Below the pieces are notes generated by a model. That model was not told the origin of the DNA. It was given only the letters and a program-made list of their open reading frames with translations, and did not search any database. A stretch of DNA of 7,570 bases, taken from NCBI GenBank assembly GCA_030609785.1, contig JAUWTC010000111.1, positions 1 to 7,570 on the forward strand, written 5' to 3'. The position numbers were made by a program, and so were the translations under genes. Positions 5,612 through 7,570 of the stretch are shown piece after piece (within the stretch, counting starts at the first letter, position 1; every line of letters begins with the position of its first letter). The DNA comes from Holophagae bacterium (lineage in GTDB: Bacteria > Acidobacteriota > Thermoanaerobaculia > Thermoanaerobaculales > Sulfomarinibacteraceae).

Positions 5612-7357
5612 ATGGCGGCGATGCTGCGTCAGCGTTCTACTCCTGCGACCGAGGCGTGGGCCGTCGGGCTTCTGGTTCTGATGTGCCTCGCGTCCGGCAT
5701 CGGTCTGTCACCGATCCTCAACGGCGACGAGGCCCGATTCGCCCAGGCATCACGAGAGATGTTCCTCGATCGAGACTGGGTAGTGCCCACCTTCGGCGGA
5801 CAACCCCGATACGACAAGCCGATTCTGATCTATTGGGCGACGGCTGGGAGTTTCCGGGTTTTCGGCGTCACGCCTTGGGCGGCACGCCTCCCATCCGCCA
5901 TGGCGGCCGCCCTGTGCGCCGCCCTCTTGGCCTGGTCCGCGCGCCGAAGGTGGGGCCCAGGCGCCGGACTGGCAACCGGTCTTCTCCTGGCGGCCAGTCC
6001 GATCTTCTTCTTCGAGGGCCGAACCTGCACGGCCGATGCCCTCAACCTGCTGTGGACCCTGATGGCGATGCTGGCCCTTGAGCAACTGCTGACGGGTCGT
6101 CCCACCAGAATAGCGGCCGCTACATTCTGGCTCTCCACGGGGCTTGCCGTCCTGACGAAGGGACCCGTCGCACCCTTGTTTGTCGGATCGACCCTGATCG
6201 GACTCTGGGCCTTCGGACGGCGCTGGAATGTCCGGCAGGGCTTGCTTGCCGCGGTCCTTGTGATGGCGGGAGCGATGGCGTTCGGACCGCTTCTTCTCAT
6301 CATCCCCGCCGGGGCGGCAGTGGTTTCGGCGCTGAAACGGGCGGAAGGCCGAAGCCGTTTGATGGTCTTTCGATGGCAGTGGGGCGTCCCCCTTTTCTTG
6401 GCTGTCACCCTGCCATGGGCGATCGCTGCCTGGCGTGCAACCTCGGGCGAATTCTTCACGGTCGCAGTCGGCCGGCACGTTCTGGAGCGAGGGCAGACCG
6501 CCCTCGAAGGCCACTCCGGCTTCCCCGGTTTCTACCTGGCGACCGCCGTCATCCTGTGTTTCCCCTGGCTGGCCGTCGCGTTCAAAGCCGGAACCGACGC
6601 CTGGCGCCAACGCCGGGACGCACCCGACCAGCTTTTTCTCCTGGCCTGGGCCCTCGGGCCTCTTATTGCTTTGGAATTGGTTCAGACCAAATTGGTGCAC
6701 TATTGGCTGCCATCCTACCCCGCCCTGATCCTCCTGGCGGTCGGCTGGTTATGGACCGCCGGCGATCGCTCCCTGTCCCGGGGCTTCGTCGTTCTCCACC
6801 TACTCGGGGGCTGCCTGCTTGCTGCGATCCCGATCCTCCCCGCCCTGGTCTTGGACCTTCCCGTTCTTGAAACGCCTGCCCTCGTACTTTTCGGCCTGCT
6901 GCTGGTGGCCACAATCTTCACCGCATCGACACTCACACGCCGATCCAGGTCCTCGATCTGGATCTCGGCCGGCGGCACCCTGATCTTCCTCGTGCTCCTC
7001 TTCGGACCCTTCCTTTCGATATTCTCCGGCTCGTTCCTGGGAACCCGGGCGACAGCCGTGGCCATGGGCTATCTCGAACAGGGCCGCTCCGTGGCTTTGT
7101 ATCACCTGCGTGACGAGGAAATGCTCTTCTCATTGCCCCTGGAGACCGAGGTTTATCGAACGCCTGAGGAACTGAACGCCGCGCTGCCGGACGATCAAAA
7201 CACGGTCTTCTGTGCACGGGAGAGAAATTTCCACCGAGGCTTTGGGACCGCCGATGGCGATCGATTCGAGATCATCGAAAGGGTCGAGGGTCTTGACCTT
7301 GGGCGCGGGCGAGCTGCCGCCACTGTATTCTTTCGGGTGCGGGAGGACCGGTGGTGA
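5612..7357 (+). CDS. GT39-family (ArnT/PMT-like) polytopic glycosyltransferase
   Basis: A 581-residue integral inner-membrane protein that probably transfers a sugar from a polyprenyl-phosphate carrier to an acceptor (lipid, glycan or protein) on the periplasmic side. The N-terminal loop after helix 1 has NGDEARFAQASREM with the acidic pair D39-E40, the catalytic site of GT39/ArnT enzymes. It is followed by PRYDKPILIYW (65-75), the family KP-x-L-x-YW block. LTKGPVAPLF (from 181) and TKLVHYWLPSYPAL (from 359) match further ArnT-type motifs. About a dozen hydrophobic helices cover residues 16-470, then a soluble tail of about 110 residues. The true ArnT substrate (L-Ara4N) cannot be assumed: no arn genes are nearby. 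The start may be the ATG at 5621, which has AGGA at 5609-5612 with an 8-nt spacer; the ATG at 5612 has no good ribosome site. The end overlaps the next gene. Confidence 0.9.
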   Translation: MAAMLRQRSTPATEAWAVGLLVLMCLASGIGLSPILNGDEARFAQASREMFLDRDWVVPTFGGQPRYDKPILIYWATAGSFRVFGVTPWAARLPSAMAAALCAALLAWSARRRWGPGAGLATGLLLAASPIFFFEGRTCTADALNLLWTLMAMLALEQLLTGRPTRIAAATFWLSTGLAVLTKGPVAPLFVGSTLIGLWAFGRRWNVRQGLLAAVLVMAGAMAFGPLLLIIPAGAAVVSALKRAEGRSRLMVFRWQWGVPLFLAVTLPWAIAAWRATSGEFFTVAVGRHVLERGQTALEGHSGFPGFYLATAVILCFPWLAVAFKAGTDAWRQRRDAPDQLFLLAWALGPLIALELVQTKLVHYWLPSYPALILLAVGWLWTAGDRSLSRGFVVLHLLGGCLLAAIPILPALVLDLPVLETPALVLFGLLLVATIFTASTLTRRSRSSIWISAGGTLIFLVLLFGPFLSIFSGSFLGTRATAVAMGYLEQGRSVALYHLRDEEMLFSLPLETEVYRTPEELNAALPDDQNTVFCARERNFHRGFGTADGDRFEIIERVEGLDLGRGRAAATVFFRVREDRW

Positions 7358-7570
7358 AAAATATTATTGGGGTGGCGGCCCTACTGGCCCTTCTGGCAGT
7401 CGGTGCGACAGGCGCCCTCTCTTCCGAGCCCGAGGGACCGGATGGCGACGGCGCCATAAGGATTCACATCAAGCCCCTGCCCGAAGACGTCGGCCGGGTA
7501 TTCCTGACGAGCACGACCGACGGTCGACGCCAATTCGAGTTGGTCCATGTCGACGGTACGGTGGAACGGC
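7354..7570 (+). CDS. Secreted protein of unknown function (partial, N-terminal part)
   Basis: An open frame from GTG 7354 to the right edge, 72 codons with no stop. The GTG overlaps the glycosyltransferase stop in a GTGA arrangement, and GGGAGG at 7341-7346 lies 7 nt upstream. An in-frame GTG at 7351 is an alternative start. The translation begins MKNIIGVAALLALLAVGATG, a clear signal peptide with a two-residue basic/polar start and a hydrophobic core; cleavage near A21 is plausible. No lipobox cysteine is seen. The mature part is acidic at first (SSEPEGPDGDG), then IRIHIKPLPEDVGRVFLTST, probably beta-rich. I do not recognise the family. The coupling suggests a role in the same envelope process as the glycosyltransferase, which is inference only. 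Confidence 0.75.
   Translation, partial: MKNIIGVAALLALLAVGATGALSSEPEGPDGDGAIRIHIKPLPEDVGRVFLTSTTDGRRQFELVHVDGTVER

Noticed and set aside
5750..6700. 316-codon open frame on the minus strand opposite the glycosyltransferase
   Set aside because: Same reasoning: the sense strand encodes conserved GT39 motifs, while the antisense product is a Gly/Arg/Gln-rich sequence without recognisable features.

Overview
The window is GC-rich bacterial DNA. It holds four genes of a Na+-translocating NADH:quinone oxidoreductase operon on the minus strand and, diverging from it, four genes on the plus strand. The Na+-NQR complex, an ArnT-type GT39 membrane transferase and Shine-Dalgarno-led, overlapping genes suggest a Gram-negative bacterium. 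I cannot fix the phylum; an Acidobacteriota- or Desulfobacterota-like genome is only a guess from the gene mix and the style of the intergenic repeats.

Positions 1-3604, minus strand, read right to left: nqrA, nqrB, nqrC and the first 75 codons of nqrD, which runs off the left edge. The genes overlap (nqrA/nqrB 4 bp, nqrB/nqrC 17 bp, nqrC/nqrD 4 bp), the mark of one translationally coupled transcript. Together they build most of the membrane complex that oxidises NADH, reduces quinone and exports Na+. NqrE and the NADH-binding NqrF should lie beyond position 1. NqrB has the usual SGAT flavinylation motif; NqrC has SGST instead.

Positions 3605-3942 are the 338-base divergent intergenic region. 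It holds a possible nqrA promoter, a strong 36-nt hairpin, and a heptanucleotide-periodic array of at least 98 bp kept in one phase. The array carries a G-quadruplex-type motif on the plus strand and then another on the minus strand.

Positions 3943-5378, plus strand: a two-CBS-domain protein followed after 56 nt by a metallo-beta-lactamase-fold hydrolase of the COG1237 / dihydropterin-synthase-like type. They are possibly co-transcribed. Positions 5379-5611 are non-coding and hold a perfect 26-bp inverted repeat, each arm itself palindromic, plus a second small heptamer repeat (AACGGAC).

Positions 5612-7570, plus strand: a GT39 (ArnT/PMT-like) polytopic glycosyltransferase, coupled by a 4-bp overlap to the start of a secreted protein of unknown function that runs off the right edge.

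The genes are mostly ordinary; the unusual content is in the two intergenic regions. No RNA gene, CRISPR array or transposase is visible.
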